From Ceratobasidium sp. AG-K (taxonomy: Eukaryota; Basidiomycota; Agaricomycetes; Cantharellales; Ceratobasidiaceae): 64,000 nt of DNA. Positions within the stretch are counted from its first letter, which is position 1; each line of letters opens with the position of its first letter. The position numbers were made by a program, and so were the translations under genes. The DNA is taken from assembly GCA_037039685.1 (NCBI GenBank), contig JAWNGF010000001.1:7192001-7256000 (forward strand), read 5' to 3'. Positions 23,155 to 33,933 of the stretch are shown piece by piece. The notes under the pieces were generated by a model. That model was not told the DNA's origin. It saw only the letters and a list, made by a program, of their open reading frames with translations, and made no database searches.

Positions 23155-24317
23155 CTACTTACGGCTAGGTGCAACACTTCGAGCAGAAGGGAGACGAATT
23201 CGGCTAGTGGGTGCTATAGGGTGAACATGATTCAGATCGGACATCGTTATTAGTTTGCCCGAGGACATACCCGGCTTGTGGGGCAGTACGATGGGCAGCT
23301 TTTCTCCATGAGGGGCGGCTTCGTTCTCCTGATGGCTGATTAGCTGCCAAGCCCTGAGGATTACGAGCCTCGCTGGAACGACAACGAGGGCTATAGCCAA
23401 AGTGCTCCCGAAAGGTGATTTCGACTCCCCTCCAGAAGTGTACCTCGATATACTCGTCTCTATGGTCGCGATCAGTCCTCCAAGCATGATAACGTACTCC
23501 AGCAGCCAGAAGACGCAAAAGACAACTGGGTCCACTTGGCCGGCCCACCCCTTGCGCGAATATACAACTATGACGCTAGCTATCCAAACGAGAGAACTTG
23601 TGATAATGAAGAGCATGCATGAGTTAACGATAGGCGCGGCTGCAAAGCCGAAAAGAAAGCTACTCCAAACTTTGTCTTTGAAGAATGGTAGGCTGCAGTC
23701 GGGGGAAAGAAAGTCGTTTCGTCGGATAGTAACGTAGAGTCCGTAGCCGCCCATGAGGCTGAATTGTATTGTGAACCAGTGGGATTTCTTGATAATCTGT
23801 TTCCAGAAGGAGGACGTGCTCATCCGCCGCTTGTTCCTCCTGAGAATGTCAAATACCTAAACTTTGATTAGTCTAAGTTCCTTGGTGCTAAACGTCAGGT
23901 ACCTACCCATGCATGAATAACAAACCACATCCCGGTGAGAGTAATGACCCACAACAACAAGATTACGATGTATGCGTGGAAGAGGGTTAATCCATGATAC
24001 TGGTGTTGGTGCCACAATGCTGCCATAATAAGCGCCACCCCGGTGAGAGTTGAAGTTTCCACGGCGTAATTCACATCACTAATATGCTTTGTGACAAGCT
24101 CGGTGTATCTCTCGCGGTCATCCTCGTCTTGTATCAACCGCCTTTGGCCAGCGCCCACCAAGGTCAAGAAGCCTAAAACCGCAGAGCAACCTGCGTAGGA
24201 GTATATGGCGATTCGAATCCCGATGTCTGGAGAACACTCGAGTTAGCGAGAGATAAGAGGCGAGCTAGCACGTGTAAGCCCACCGATTACATCAGGGCTG
24301 GAGATCTCACACGACAT
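23155..24317 (-). CDS. Seven-helix membrane protein, tandem paralogue 2
   Basis: The closest relative of the neighbour at 21146-22251. Exons 24317-24284, 24226-23907 and 23856-23155 sum to 1056 nt, giving 351 aa. The second exon is 320 nt, identical in length to that of paralogue 1, and both introns fall at the same codons and phases. Shared stretches include STLTGVALIMAALWHQH against STLTGIALIGAALIHQH, WVITLTGMWFVIHAWV, and FSLMGGYGLYVTIRRNDFL, which is identical in the two. The N-terminus is MSCEISSPDVIDIGIRIA, again with an early Cys. The C-terminal tail is Lys/Ser/Pro-rich and differs from paralogue 1. Function unknown; described as a polytopic membrane protein only. Confidence 0.75.
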
Positions 24318-25263
24318 GTTGATAGGTGAGGGTGTATCGGTTAGTATGTATGCTTATGGCGCTATTGATATTGTGAGTTCCGGGTCGAAGTCACGGAGAT
24401 AACATACCAACAAACAAACCACAGGCGGAGCCTGTATTTGCACGCCAGGTGATAATTGCAGATAGAATTTGAGTAGAAAAAGTGAGGGGCAGAGTGTCGG
24501 TTCGAAGTACTAGTTGGTATCGCAGGCCAGCTGAAGCACCAAGTTGAAGTTTGCAAGCCACAAGTATAGTTGGCCGCAACTTGGAATACCACTGGAGTTA
24601 TATACACCCAACACGATCTGCACAGCAAGCGCATGGCCCCTTTGTTTGCAAGTGTCTGGACTCTAACACGAGGACTGTATGCGATAATCAATTTGATTAC
24701 AGTGCATATATGCTCCACTAGGCCTTATTCGTTGCGGCGCAAACCTTGCCTCATGTCCCCTGTACTGCTTATGGAAAGCCATCAGGCAAGCCTGCTGCGT
24801 CCGCGTTCATTGGGTTGTTATTAGTCAACAGCTAGCCAGTTGGCTATTTACATTCATTTGCAAAGTCCAACACACCATCACCCTTAACCAAACCCTAAAC
24901 ATAAATGAAAAGAAGAAATGAAAGTTCTAATGAAAGAAGGGATATTTTTCGAACAGAAGAAGCAGGGGTGATCGTCCGAGCGATAAAGACTGAAACCAAC
25001 GTCGCTTATGAAGTTCAAACTCTACCGATTGTATTGATGTCAGGTTCTGGCACTAGAAACGATCGAGGTCAATGTTCGTTCTCCTATCAAAGAGCATTCT
25101 TAACTCACTCGATACCATCCGGTTGAGTCCTCCGGTTAAACCAAACAGGCTTTCATCTAGTTGAGAGACGCGTCAGTACGCATCCAAATATGTCAACTGA
25201 GAACATACCATGCGCATGGTGCACAGGGTCGTATCGGTGGGTGCCGAGACTGGTCCTTAGAGA
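24318..25263. other. Intergenic region between membrane paralogues 2 and 3
   Basis: About 950 bp, no gene supported. Small ORFs at 24570-24824 and 24905-25126 have no recognisable features. One TTAGGG-type unit occurs near 24890, too little to be telomeric. Confidence 0.4.
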
Positions 25264-26421
25264 TTACCGCCACTCCTCTGGGGCAAGCAGCGAGTAAAGC
25301 TCCCCAATAAACGTTTCGGCCGGCACGAGGAGCAAGGTAAGTGCCAGCAGACTACCAAACGTCCACACGTTTTGGCTATCAGTGTTCGTAAACAGTAACA
25401 CTTCGGTCATTGTGCCGATAGTTATAATTATGACAACGCACACCAAAAGCCAGAAGAAGTTGAATATGATGGGGGATACGGTTTTTCTGCTTGAACTGTA
25501 GTTGCCAAGGTAGGTCGCAACCCAGCTCATGATCCAGACCGTCCCAACCAAGAAGATGCAGAGCAGACTAACGTTAACGACTGGTATCATGGCAATAATG
25601 TAGATCACCCGTGCAAACATGCGAAAATCGCTATGATTGAAGAGGGAAATATTGCAAGGAGGGACCGGAAACGAGTCTCGGTTGGTTGATACGTAGAATC
25701 CATATATTCCCAAGAGCTCGACTTGGAGGAGGTACCAGTGTGTTCCGTTCCAGATACAATTGAGGAAACGTCGTCGATCGCGGTGGACCACGCCCGTCTG
25801 ACGACGAATAATGTTGAATACCTACATGTAGAAACACCCGCGCTTAGAGTGATCCTCATATATAAGCGCCAGAAAAGACTTACCCAGGTCTGGACGTGAA
25901 TCATCATCCCAACTAGGGTGATAAGCCACAGCAACGACAGAAGGGTGTACGCATGGAACAGTGTGAATGGTGCCTGCTTGTTCTCCACATTTTCTTCCTC
26001 TTCCTTGGCGACTTGCTTTTGTACCATGCTCGACTGATGGACAAACGCTGCGAATACCATTGCAACCCCGGTTAAATTTAAGGTTGTACTGACTGGACGG
26101 ACACTCTTCTTGTGTGCTCGGATGCTCTCGTACATATCGTCATCTAGTAGTAGTAGTTCATCGTCGTGTGAAGGCAGCTGGAGTATCCGTGGTGGGTTGG
26201 TAGCTAGTGCAGGTGGGAAATATCGGTTTTCCATGAATCTCTGAACATTGAACATCGAGAAACAGCCGAGTCCAATCGTTAAGAGTGCAGTGCCATATAT
26301 CGCCCAGCGTGTTCCGATGTCTAGGAGATGGTTGTTAGCAACCTGGTGTTATGTTAATATAATTGCCACGCATACCAAGTATCTCCCCGCTCATATGGAA
26401 TTGGCAACGTTCGTTACTCAT
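25264..26421 (-). CDS. Seven-helix membrane protein, tandem paralogue 3 (divergent)
   Basis: Third member of the array. Exons 26421-26376, 26320-25884 and 25821-25264 sum to 1041 nt, giving 346 aa. Both introns match paralogues 1 and 2 in position and phase (phase 1 just before D/E-x-G-x-R; phase 0 after the Trp that ends helix 3). The N-terminus is MSNERCQFHMSGEILDIGTR. Helix 3 keeps the pattern as FTLFHAYTLLSLLWLITLVG. It has a longer loop between helices 1 and 2 and an acidic insert between helices 2 and 3 (KQVAKEEEENVENKQ) absent from the other two. Overall identity looks much lower than between 1 and 2, so it is the older duplicate. Function unknown. Confidence 0.72.
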
Positions 26422-27958
26422 GATAACCGCAATAATTAATGAGTAGGTGTAGCCAGTTCAAGACTTGGAATATATCGAATGCGCGAGTTTATATGAAGCG
26501 GGTCCGAAGCTCGCAGCAAAGAGGGGTAAGAGGAGGCTTGATATTGCACCTCACTCAACAAAACAATGGCTTTTTAACTGGTCAGCCATCGGGCGTCGCG
26601 AGGCACGCGCTGTTGCGAGGCTGTGGTAAACAAGACTATTGCGGGCAGGTACTGATGAGTCTGACAGCGAGGCGCTTAAAACGACCGCCGAATTGAGTTG
26701 AGTGATCGCTGTTGTTCCTTTCTTGAGACTGTCAGAGGATGGATACAAACATGGAGGAGGCTGCCAGCTTGGATACGGTTGGCGGGATTAGGGTGGATAC
26801 ACGGGGGGCCGGAATGTGTTCGAGTGCACAAGTGGCGTGAGTAGGTGCGGGTTCAGCTCATGACGCGTATATGGAACCAAGGCCGAGAGCTATTGATCGC
26901 TTGGATAGGCTGTGTGTATCCGATTAGTGGATATGCCCTGCTGAGGGATTGTCGCATAGAGTAACGCAGATGGATCCGGTAATGAATGTGGACGGTCGAA
27001 ACACGGTCGAGTCAAGTCTTTTTGGTCGTAAGACCTAATTCCCAGGGTTATGGCCTGAGGGCCAGACAAGGGAAGGGATCGCATACACCGTTGAAGGGGT
27101 GGCGTCAAATGTTGTCAGAGTGAAGTGTGAGGGTAGCTGAGTTGTTCGAAGACGAGACAAACTGAAACGATTGGCTTTGCACGACAATACAATCCTTGGC
27201 CATGTTTAACAAGTTCCAGGAGTGCGGATAAGACCGTACAGTGCAAGTTAGACCCGGTTCCGTCATCCGAAACGGGTAATCCAATCAAAGTTGGTGGAAT
27301 GGTGCTCAGGTGAATTAGCCCCCTTGACGCCCATGCTTCGCCGGAGAAAGATAGCAATGCCTGACTCGGACGTTCTAAACGAATTTGCAAGATAACGAGG
27401 TCGGGTTTCATTTACGAGTGACTGTTGATCGCAGCAAGCGGCAAGGTCAAGCGTATCGAGGGTCGGGGAGAATGCGGATCCGGACAGGCGTTGGAGTGAG
27501 ACATGAAGCAGTGAGGTTCTTCGTTTGTTTTCGGTACTATAATTCCTCGACAGTGGGTAGAGCGCAAATAAAACGAGTTTGTGAACATTGTTAGGATAGT
27601 CGCAGCATAGCCTGTTAACCACTCACCGGATACTTGGTGAAATATAACACGCAGTAGTTCGTGCTAGTGGTTGAGCTGAAATTGTTGAGTTAAATAGGGG
27701 TAGTGTGGTGCGACCGACGGCCACACGAAACGGACTGTAGAACCCTCCAAATTCGACGGGATTCCTTCAACTCAGAATGTCGCTGCGACAATCACACATA
27801 TAACCTGGTGAAGAAGGCTATAGCGCTTTAGTAACTGGTATGAGCGTTGCCCGGAGGAGCTGACCTCCGGAGAGGACTGTCTCGTACGAAAGACTGGAGA
27901 ATGGAGATTCAACGGAACTGAGTGATATAGCAAGGTAGGCAATAAGTTACAGCGAGTA
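26422..27958. other. Intergenic region of about 1.5 kb
   Basis: No supported gene. A 119-codon minus-strand ORF (27263-27622) overlaps shorter frames and shows no signature. No tRNA or repeat seen. Confidence 0.4.
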
Positions 27959-28360
27959 CTACTTGCGCTTTTTCGCCAATCTCCTACTATCCGCTAATAA
28001 AAAATCAGAATCCAAGTTTGCTTGTAAAGGCAAATGGAACACACCTGGAGTTTTCGCCTTTTTCGGCGCACCCTTGCCTCTCGCCTTTCTATTCCCAACG
28101 TCGATTAATCGCTGCCACTCATCATAATCGGGGAGATCAAGGTCTCCTTTTGGGAACATAGCGTTAATCTTTTTGAACGAAAGAGGTTCGGGGTAGTAGC
28201 GTAGCATTGAAGGGCCCTTGAGTCTGGCTCGCAGGTATTTCGCGCCAGTTCGGACAGAGGTGGGGTTGTATGATGTTCCAAAAATTGAGCATCGTAGACG
28301 TATCAAGTCCTGAATGCGACCTTTTGATGGGGCCACAAGCGAGGCCAGGACTGACGCCAT
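27959..28360 (-). CDS. RSM27: Mitochondrial small-subunit ribosomal protein mS33 (Rsm27)
   Basis: Mitochondrial ribosomal S27/S33-family protein. Two exons, 28360-28045 and 27993-27959, flank a 51 bp intron and sum to 351 nt, giving 116 aa; yeast Rsm27 is 110 aa. Diagnostic stretches are IFGTSYNPTSVRTGAKYLRA and RLKGPSMLRYYPE, followed by a KINAMFPKGDLDLPDYDEW segment and a basic end (DSRRLAKKRK). The acceptor nearer the donor (ATTAG at 27994) was chosen because it is the one that yields the basic C-terminus. The start at 28360 gives MASVLASLVAPSKGRIQDLI; upstream in-frame sequence is probably 5' UTR. Confidence 0.85.
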   Translation of the reverse strand: MASVLASLVAPSKGRIQDLIRLRCSIFGTSYNPTSVRTGAKYLRARLKGPSMLRYYPEPLSFKKINAMFPKGDLDLPDYDEWQRLIDVGNRKARGKGAPKKAKTPGVFHLPLQANLDSDFLLADSRRLAKKRK

Positions 28361-28948
28361 GAACGCAGCGGGCTCAAAGTGGCTGGGAACAAATTGGATT
28401 AGTAAAAGTAGGACATAATCATGGCGCCTGTTTATGCACACTTTGATCATGTGAAGTTTCAGTCTTTAGGTTTACCATCGTTCCCAAGTACCCCACGTTA
28501 TCGTGGTCCAACTAAATTTACGCGGTTGGATCTTGTCTCTGCTGTGTATTGTATTACCTGGCTTGAAGACAATAAGATAGTGAACCTGTTTGTTAGTCGG
28601 ATTCGGTCATCTCAGATCACAGCAACTTCTAGGGCTATTTTCCTATTTTGGAAGACACGAGGCCGTGGGTAATCGCATATTTTGTCGAATCCGCCTTGGT
28701 TCGGCCCACCGCCCTCCTGTTGTTGATGAGCACTTGTGATTACCGATCGCGAGCGTGAAGCCCAGTCGCCCAGCACCGCCCAACCGCTATCGACCCCGCC
28801 TAGTGAGTCAACTTCGTGCGGAGTTTGTCCACCCATTTATAGCATGTGCTCATCGAGAAAGATCTAGATATCAGAAAGCTCAGCTCGCTATTGCTGAGCT
28901 ACAGTTCATATTATTCCACTTAGAACGTATACCGATCCGTAGACTAAA
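28361..28948. other. Divergent intergenic region
   Basis: 588 bp between the divergent S33 and DUF6699 starts. An 83-codon plus-strand ORF (28421-28672) has no signature and probably is not a gene. Confidence 0.4.
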
Positions 28949-30872
28949 ATGATGTCCTTGACCCGCCGCCGCTCGAAATCCCGGGCTCGGTCAGCTGGCG
29001 GACATACACCAAAACCCTACATCGGGAGTACTCCCTTCGAATATTCCCCACAGCCTTTCATCCCCCCGCCATTGGCCCCGTCAACAATACACAGCCCAGC
29101 AGGCGACAGCCCATCCGCCTCGTCTGTTGGTCTTCCTCTGGGTGCAAGTTCAACCACACCACCACCTGAAGACCCATTTGGGTTGGGAGCAGGAATGGCG
29201 GGAATGAGTTTGGGCGCACCGCGCAGTACAGCGGGCTACTCTGCAGCTGGTGCGTAACCTTGTGCGTAAACTCGCCATGTGTTGGAATTGAAACCCACTC
29301 ATTTGTGTAAACTAAATAGGATCAAGGCATGGGTATGCGATTGCTGCGCCCCCGGCCCTGGGTCACCCTCCACCTCCATCTAGTGCACCTCTTAGTCGAG
29401 CGGGTACGTATTGTTTATTTTGTTTTGAAAATGGCGGTCGGAATCTGATTCGCGCGGCTTGACAGGTTATCAAGGTTATTTTCCTCCGGGAGTAGGACTC
29501 AGCAAAAGGTCGTCCGAACGAGGTCCTCAAAACCACCACCGTTCGTGCCCATACCCTTTCTACCTGCGTAACAAACTAACAAATCATTAGATATGTATAC
29601 TCAAGCATATCCTGCTAGCAACACCTATGGCTATCTCCCTGCAAACGGGCCAGCGAGCGCGCCACCTGGCCCGCCCCCACACCTTGCCATCCCGGGATAC
29701 CCAGTACCCGGCCCATACAGTGGCTACACGCCATATAACCCTTATGGATACCCTGGTCAAGCACCGGGTATGGGGGGTAAGCATATCCACACGTCTGGAC
29801 AGACTCAGAGCTCAACTGATGGTGTGTAGCACCCGGATATGGGTACCCTCCGCCCCAGATAATGCCACCTATGGCTGTACCCGCCGGTCCTCCGTCTGCG
29901 ATATCTGAGCCTATGGGGATGGTTTTACGAACCCCGCATTCGCGTTTGGTCCGGCCAAAGGAGGATGAGCAGCCAGCGATGCGGTGGGAGCCCGGCAAAG
30001 ATTGTATGTCTAAGTTAGATTACTGTTAAGTTGGTATACTCACGCAAAATGGGTTTCAGACGCTCCCGTGCTAGATTGGTTTACACTTGGCATTTTGAAC
30101 CCTAAAATTCAGCTACACCCGTTGCTACAACCTGCATCTCCAGGGGGTATGGATTCCCAACATGTAGCACGGCCGTTTGTACTAACGAGATCCGATCTAG
30201 CTGAACACCTCGTATACAACATGCTCTTCCCCCCTTCTGCGATCCACCTCTCGTCCGATCCTCCAACCAAATCCTGGTCCAGCGGTAAGCTTCTCACTCT
30301 TCCTTATTATCCCGCTTTCGTACTGAACGCTTGATTGTAGGCCGGTTCTCGATGGCCACCTTTCCCCGCGTTAAACGTATCCGTCTGATATGCCGAGTGC
30401 ACCCTTGGTTGATGGAGGTCACGAACGAAAATGGGGTTACGGTTGGCGACGTTTGCGATAAAGTAAGCTTATTATCTATCCAATTCGGCCCCTTTATTTA
30501 AACGTTTGGTTTATAGCTATATACGGAACACCAGCGACATATGGGAGGCGCAGAATGGGACGCGGCAGTGGACATGAAACGACCAATGACAAAAGCGTAT
30601 CAGTGGAATCGGTCGACCAACCCAGGTACGCATCTCCCTCTAATTTACATATAGTTTCAATGGCTTACGACTTCTTGAAAGGTGCGCCGGGTGGAGTTAT
30701 GGGTGAAGGCCTACGCCGGATCGACTGGATGATGAAGAATACATATTTTGCGGGGTTGGTGGAGGACCGTGCGACCCTCGAGGCCAGGGTTGGACATGGA
30801 ATTGAGCGGGCACATCCAGCAACATTTGTGCTAGAGGTTAATGATGGGCCAAAAAAGGAGGAAGAGGACTAA
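28949..30872 (+). CDS. DUF6699 domain protein with Pro/Gly/Tyr-rich N-terminus
   Basis: A multi-exon gene of unknown function. It begins MMSLTRRRSKSRARSAGG, a basic Arg/Ser start. The N-terminal half is low complexity, rich in Pro, Gly and Tyr (PAPYSGYTPYNPYGYPG-like repeats around 29700-29760). The C-terminal half carries the likely DUF6699 fold: IQLHPLLQPASPGGMDS, ATFPRVKRIRLICRVHPWL, and NENGVTVGDVCDKLYTEH, ending in an acidic tail (NDGPKKEEED). Introns are near 29251-29320, 29405-29466, 29495-29589, 29776-29828, 30001-30058, 30286-30340, 30461-30517 and 30626-30680. The basidiomycete DUF6699 family has no assigned biochemical role. A second DUF6699 gene lies at 32791-33793. Confidence 0.65.
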
Positions 30873-31215
30873 ACGATATCGCTCTCGATGCCATTTGGTC
30901 TTGCCGATCCCAGATGAACACGCCCTTTCCACTCTCAACCCTCTTTCTTATACTTTCCGCTATTCTTAGAAGCATAAGATATGTGTCCGCGACACATTTC
31001 TCTCCCCACTCATCTTTTCGTGGCTCCTTGCGCACATCTTGTCTCACTTTCTCATCTCTGTTTCATCTGTCACTTATTGCTTAAGGACGATGAAAGCTAT
31101 CTTCCTGTGGTTGCCCTTCTAATATCTACCCTCACTGTTCGCTCCGGTGTTGTTCTTGGAGCTTGTACCCATAATTTCCCTGTAATTCCATTTTTTGTCT
31201 GAAACATTAGATATA
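30873..31215. other. Convergent intergenic region
   Basis: 343 bp between the convergent stops of the DUF6699 and dioxygenase-like genes. Pyrimidine-rich; presumably 3' UTRs. Nothing else seen. Confidence 0.4.
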
Positions 31216-32233
31216 CTAGTCTTTCGGAGCCGGCGCGGCTTGCCCCTCTCCACGCAAAGTCTCTTCAATCTTCGTCCCTGCAGCCTTGCGTTCTTCAATT
31301 GACGGGCCGGTGATAACGCGCGAATATCCGAGCTCTATCAAGCGTGATGAGTCGAGCGTGGTATGGTCCATCCGGATACTTACTCAATAACGGATATTGC
31401 AGCGGAATCTCCTCACTCTTGATCGGCAGAGTGTCTAGATCTAACGGGAACGACGGGCCCATCCACGCATTCCGATATTCATGGTCCCTAAAGGCGAGAT
31501 AGTGTGCTCGGTGAGACGGTCCGGCTCCACGACCTGGAGGCAAAGGCTTACTTTCGCTAAATTACGAATTTAATCAATGTCAAATCTCGAGCTACTTTTG
31601 CCTGGACTTACCTCTTCACGCGTAAGTGGGTGAATAAGAATACTATACAACACGCCGGATCACGATCCGCTCGTCAGCAAACACGCGCTCCGAAAGATCC
31701 GACTCGGAATGGGGAACGAACCTCAGATCGCCACGGTGCTGGCACAGGTACGAGTAGACAGACGCAAACGATTCGCTTGGGACCCAGATTTCATACGAAC
31801 CTTCGTGGGGAGACGTACAGGGTTGGAAGAGGAAATATTGATGCGCAAGGGCGTGTAAATCGAGTTGTAGCACGCGAAATGACGTTCAGCACAAGCTTAC
31901 CAGCAGGGTGCGGTCCGATGGGCTCAGTGTTTACCCTGAACAGCGGAACAGCGACGAATGCACCATCCCGACGAAGGCGGAGAACCGCATCTCGAAGCGC
32001 GAGCGCTGCGGTACGTTGGGCCGAATTACGTTGAAGAAAATAGATGTCTGGCCGTCGGGTTGAATAAGGATTGTAACTCCGCCAGGTTGAGAGACGTACG
32101 GAAATGCCATTCTCTATGAAGATGCGTTAGTTGGAATGAGAGGCAAAACAACCAATTAAACTCACTGGATTTCTTCTTCGACAACGTGCGCGACGTCGGT
32201 AGGTGGCTGATGGACGGAATTGGTGACCTGCAT
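31216..32233 (-). CDS. DOPA 4,5-dioxygenase-like protein
   Basis: Homologous in motif layout to the extradiol DOPA 4,5-dioxygenase family, which opens the L-DOPA ring in betalain formation in Amanita, though most family members have no known substrate. Eight exons fit: 32233-32166, 32113-32100, 32047-31901, 31800-31722, 31642-31612, 31556-31552, 31487-31384 and 31334-31216, summing to 567 nt, giving 188 aa. Motifs: EWHFHIYFLQRN, EPIGPHPAGSYEIWVP, HRGDLSILIHPLTREE, DHEYRNAWMGPSFPLDLDTL. The His residues in HFH, GPHP and IHP are candidate metal ligands or catalytic residues. Two exons are tiny (14 and 5 nt); the 5-nt exon restores the frame and the family motif exactly. Without them the frame is broken. 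Confidence 0.78.
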
Positions 32234-32790
32234 TTCTCGCCTGGAGCCCGTGGTTGTCGGCGGCACCCTCGAATACGTGTTTTCACCGCCTATTCACGCA
32301 ATTCAGAAGCATTGACTGGTGTATATTACAAATCACGTAGACATGAGGCATGTGCAAGTAAGAATCATGTGCAGTCGGAGAGAATAGGATTTCATGATTT
32401 TCATCCACGGTGGTGGCAGTATATATTTGGGTACTGTTACAATGTGGAGATCCGTAGGTACAAGTACAGGTTACATGACAGAGAGAATACAAGACCGATT
32501 CACCAAGAGGCGAGCAAGAGCAACCCGTTGCTCTCGCCCCCCATGCACACAGTGTCCCAATGGCAGACGTCTGGCTCTCTGCCCAATTCAAGATTAGGCA
32601 AATGGCGATTCATGAATGGCAAAAGAAGGAATAAGCCTTTCCCTAGGAAGGGAGAAATAAAGGGCCCGATCACCGCATGTATGCGGGATGATGTACAACA
32701 AACGTGGCCAAGGAATAAGGGATGATAAACGTGATGGATGAGAAATGAATCAGGTCGAATTGGTGTGGAGCAGCAAGCGGCGAACCGCGA
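32234..32790. other. Intergenic region
   Basis: 557 bp between the dioxygenase-like gene and the second DUF6699 gene, both on the minus strand. It is promoter of the former and 3' flank of the latter; no other gene supported. Confidence 0.4.
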
Positions 32791-33793
32791 TCACCGAGGT
32801 CCGAGCATGACCCAGGTCCACTCAACTGCGTCGTCTCCGGCCACCCGCTTGACCAGCGCATCGTTCTTGACCACACCCATGAACATAGTTGTGTCGACCA
32901 AGCACTCGAACCGCCGCAGCCCACCAGAGGCCATGCCACCTTGTTGCATTGAAAATGCGCGTCGTGCGGCGACTTTGTGTGCGCCGTCGAGCATAGACCA
33001 CTCCCGAGGGTTCATCTCAGTATGGAAAAAGGTGCAGACCGCGTTCGCAATGTCGCGTAGGGTCACACCGTCACGATTTTGAACTCGGATAATCCATGGT
33101 AGATCGGCAACGAGGATGCGCAGCTTCGAGATGGCAGGGAAAGTGGCGGGCTCGTCGAGGGCTCGAGGGTCTTGAGCATAGCCATCGCCAACGATGCGGA
33201 CGTCGTTTGGGCGGAGAATATCGAACCTGAGGTGCGGAGCGCCGGTCCGAACGGCATGCGCGTCAAGTAGAGTGTGAAGGGCAAAGCGGCCGCCGGCGTT
33301 GAAGTAGCGGCGCTCACGCTCGCGAGACCCGTCGAAGAGGTTGGTGATGCCCGAGGGCACCTCGAACACTGATCCAATATTAATTACAGTACTCAATATC
33401 AAGATGAATCAACTTACTGCGCTTCAAGGACTTGCGACGGCGGAGTTTGGCGTTGTGGAGGTCGTTGACGTATTCAACGCGGTAATCGCGTGCATCGCGG
33501 TCAAAGTTGTCGTCGTAGTCGTATTCCAAGTCGTGTGGGGCGACGGTGGGTGTACGTTCGTAAGCGTCAAAGTCAGAAGCCGATCTCATAAGCCCCGTTG
33601 GTCGTGGATAGTCAGAGCGAACAAAGTCGGATTTGGCGCGCACGAGCCCGAGATGATCCTGTTCATAGTCGGAGGAGATGTCGGAGCGGCTCTTGCGGCG
33701 TGAGAAGCGGTCGAGGCCGCGGTGGGTGTTATAGGATGAGCGGGTCTGAACCTCGGCGTCGTCGAGGAACATTGAGCGAGGGTAGAAGGCCAT
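32791..33793 (-). CDS. DUF6699 domain protein 2
   Basis: Two exons (33793-33418 and 33368-32791; intron 49 bp) sum to 954 nt, giving 317 aa. The first third is highly charged and Asp/Tyr/Arg-rich (EYDYDDNFDRDARDYRVEYV) with a basic LRRRKSLKR end. The second exon begins FEVPSGITNLFDGS and holds the DUF6699-like stretches GGRFALHTLLDAHAV, LRILVADLPWIIRV and NRDGVTLRDIANAVCTFFH, and a Trp near the C-terminus (VEWTWVMLG). It shares the LxxLL...GVTxxD layout with the gene at 28949-30872 but not its N-terminus. Function unknown. The downstream neighbour on the same strand is the DOPA-dioxygenase-like gene. Confidence 0.65.
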
Positions 33794-33933
33794 AGCGAAA
33801 GTGGATAGGGTTGGGGGGTATTCGTAGATAAGGGTGTATGCAAGTCCTTGTGACCAAGGTGAAAATAGCGAGATCGAGTAGGGGCGCGCTGGGCGCTGAT
33901 AGTTTATTCAAAATAGGCCAACCGGATTGCGGC

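Noticed and set aside
24485..24520. GGTTCGA tRNA T-loop-like string
   Set aside because: The flanking bases cannot form a T stem, and no anticodon or acceptor stem is present.
24880..24900. Telomere-like AACCCTAAAC
   Set aside because: Only one repeat unit; not an array.
27263..27622. 119-codon minus-strand ORF
   Set aside because: Composition is ordinary and no motif or neighbouring exon supports it.
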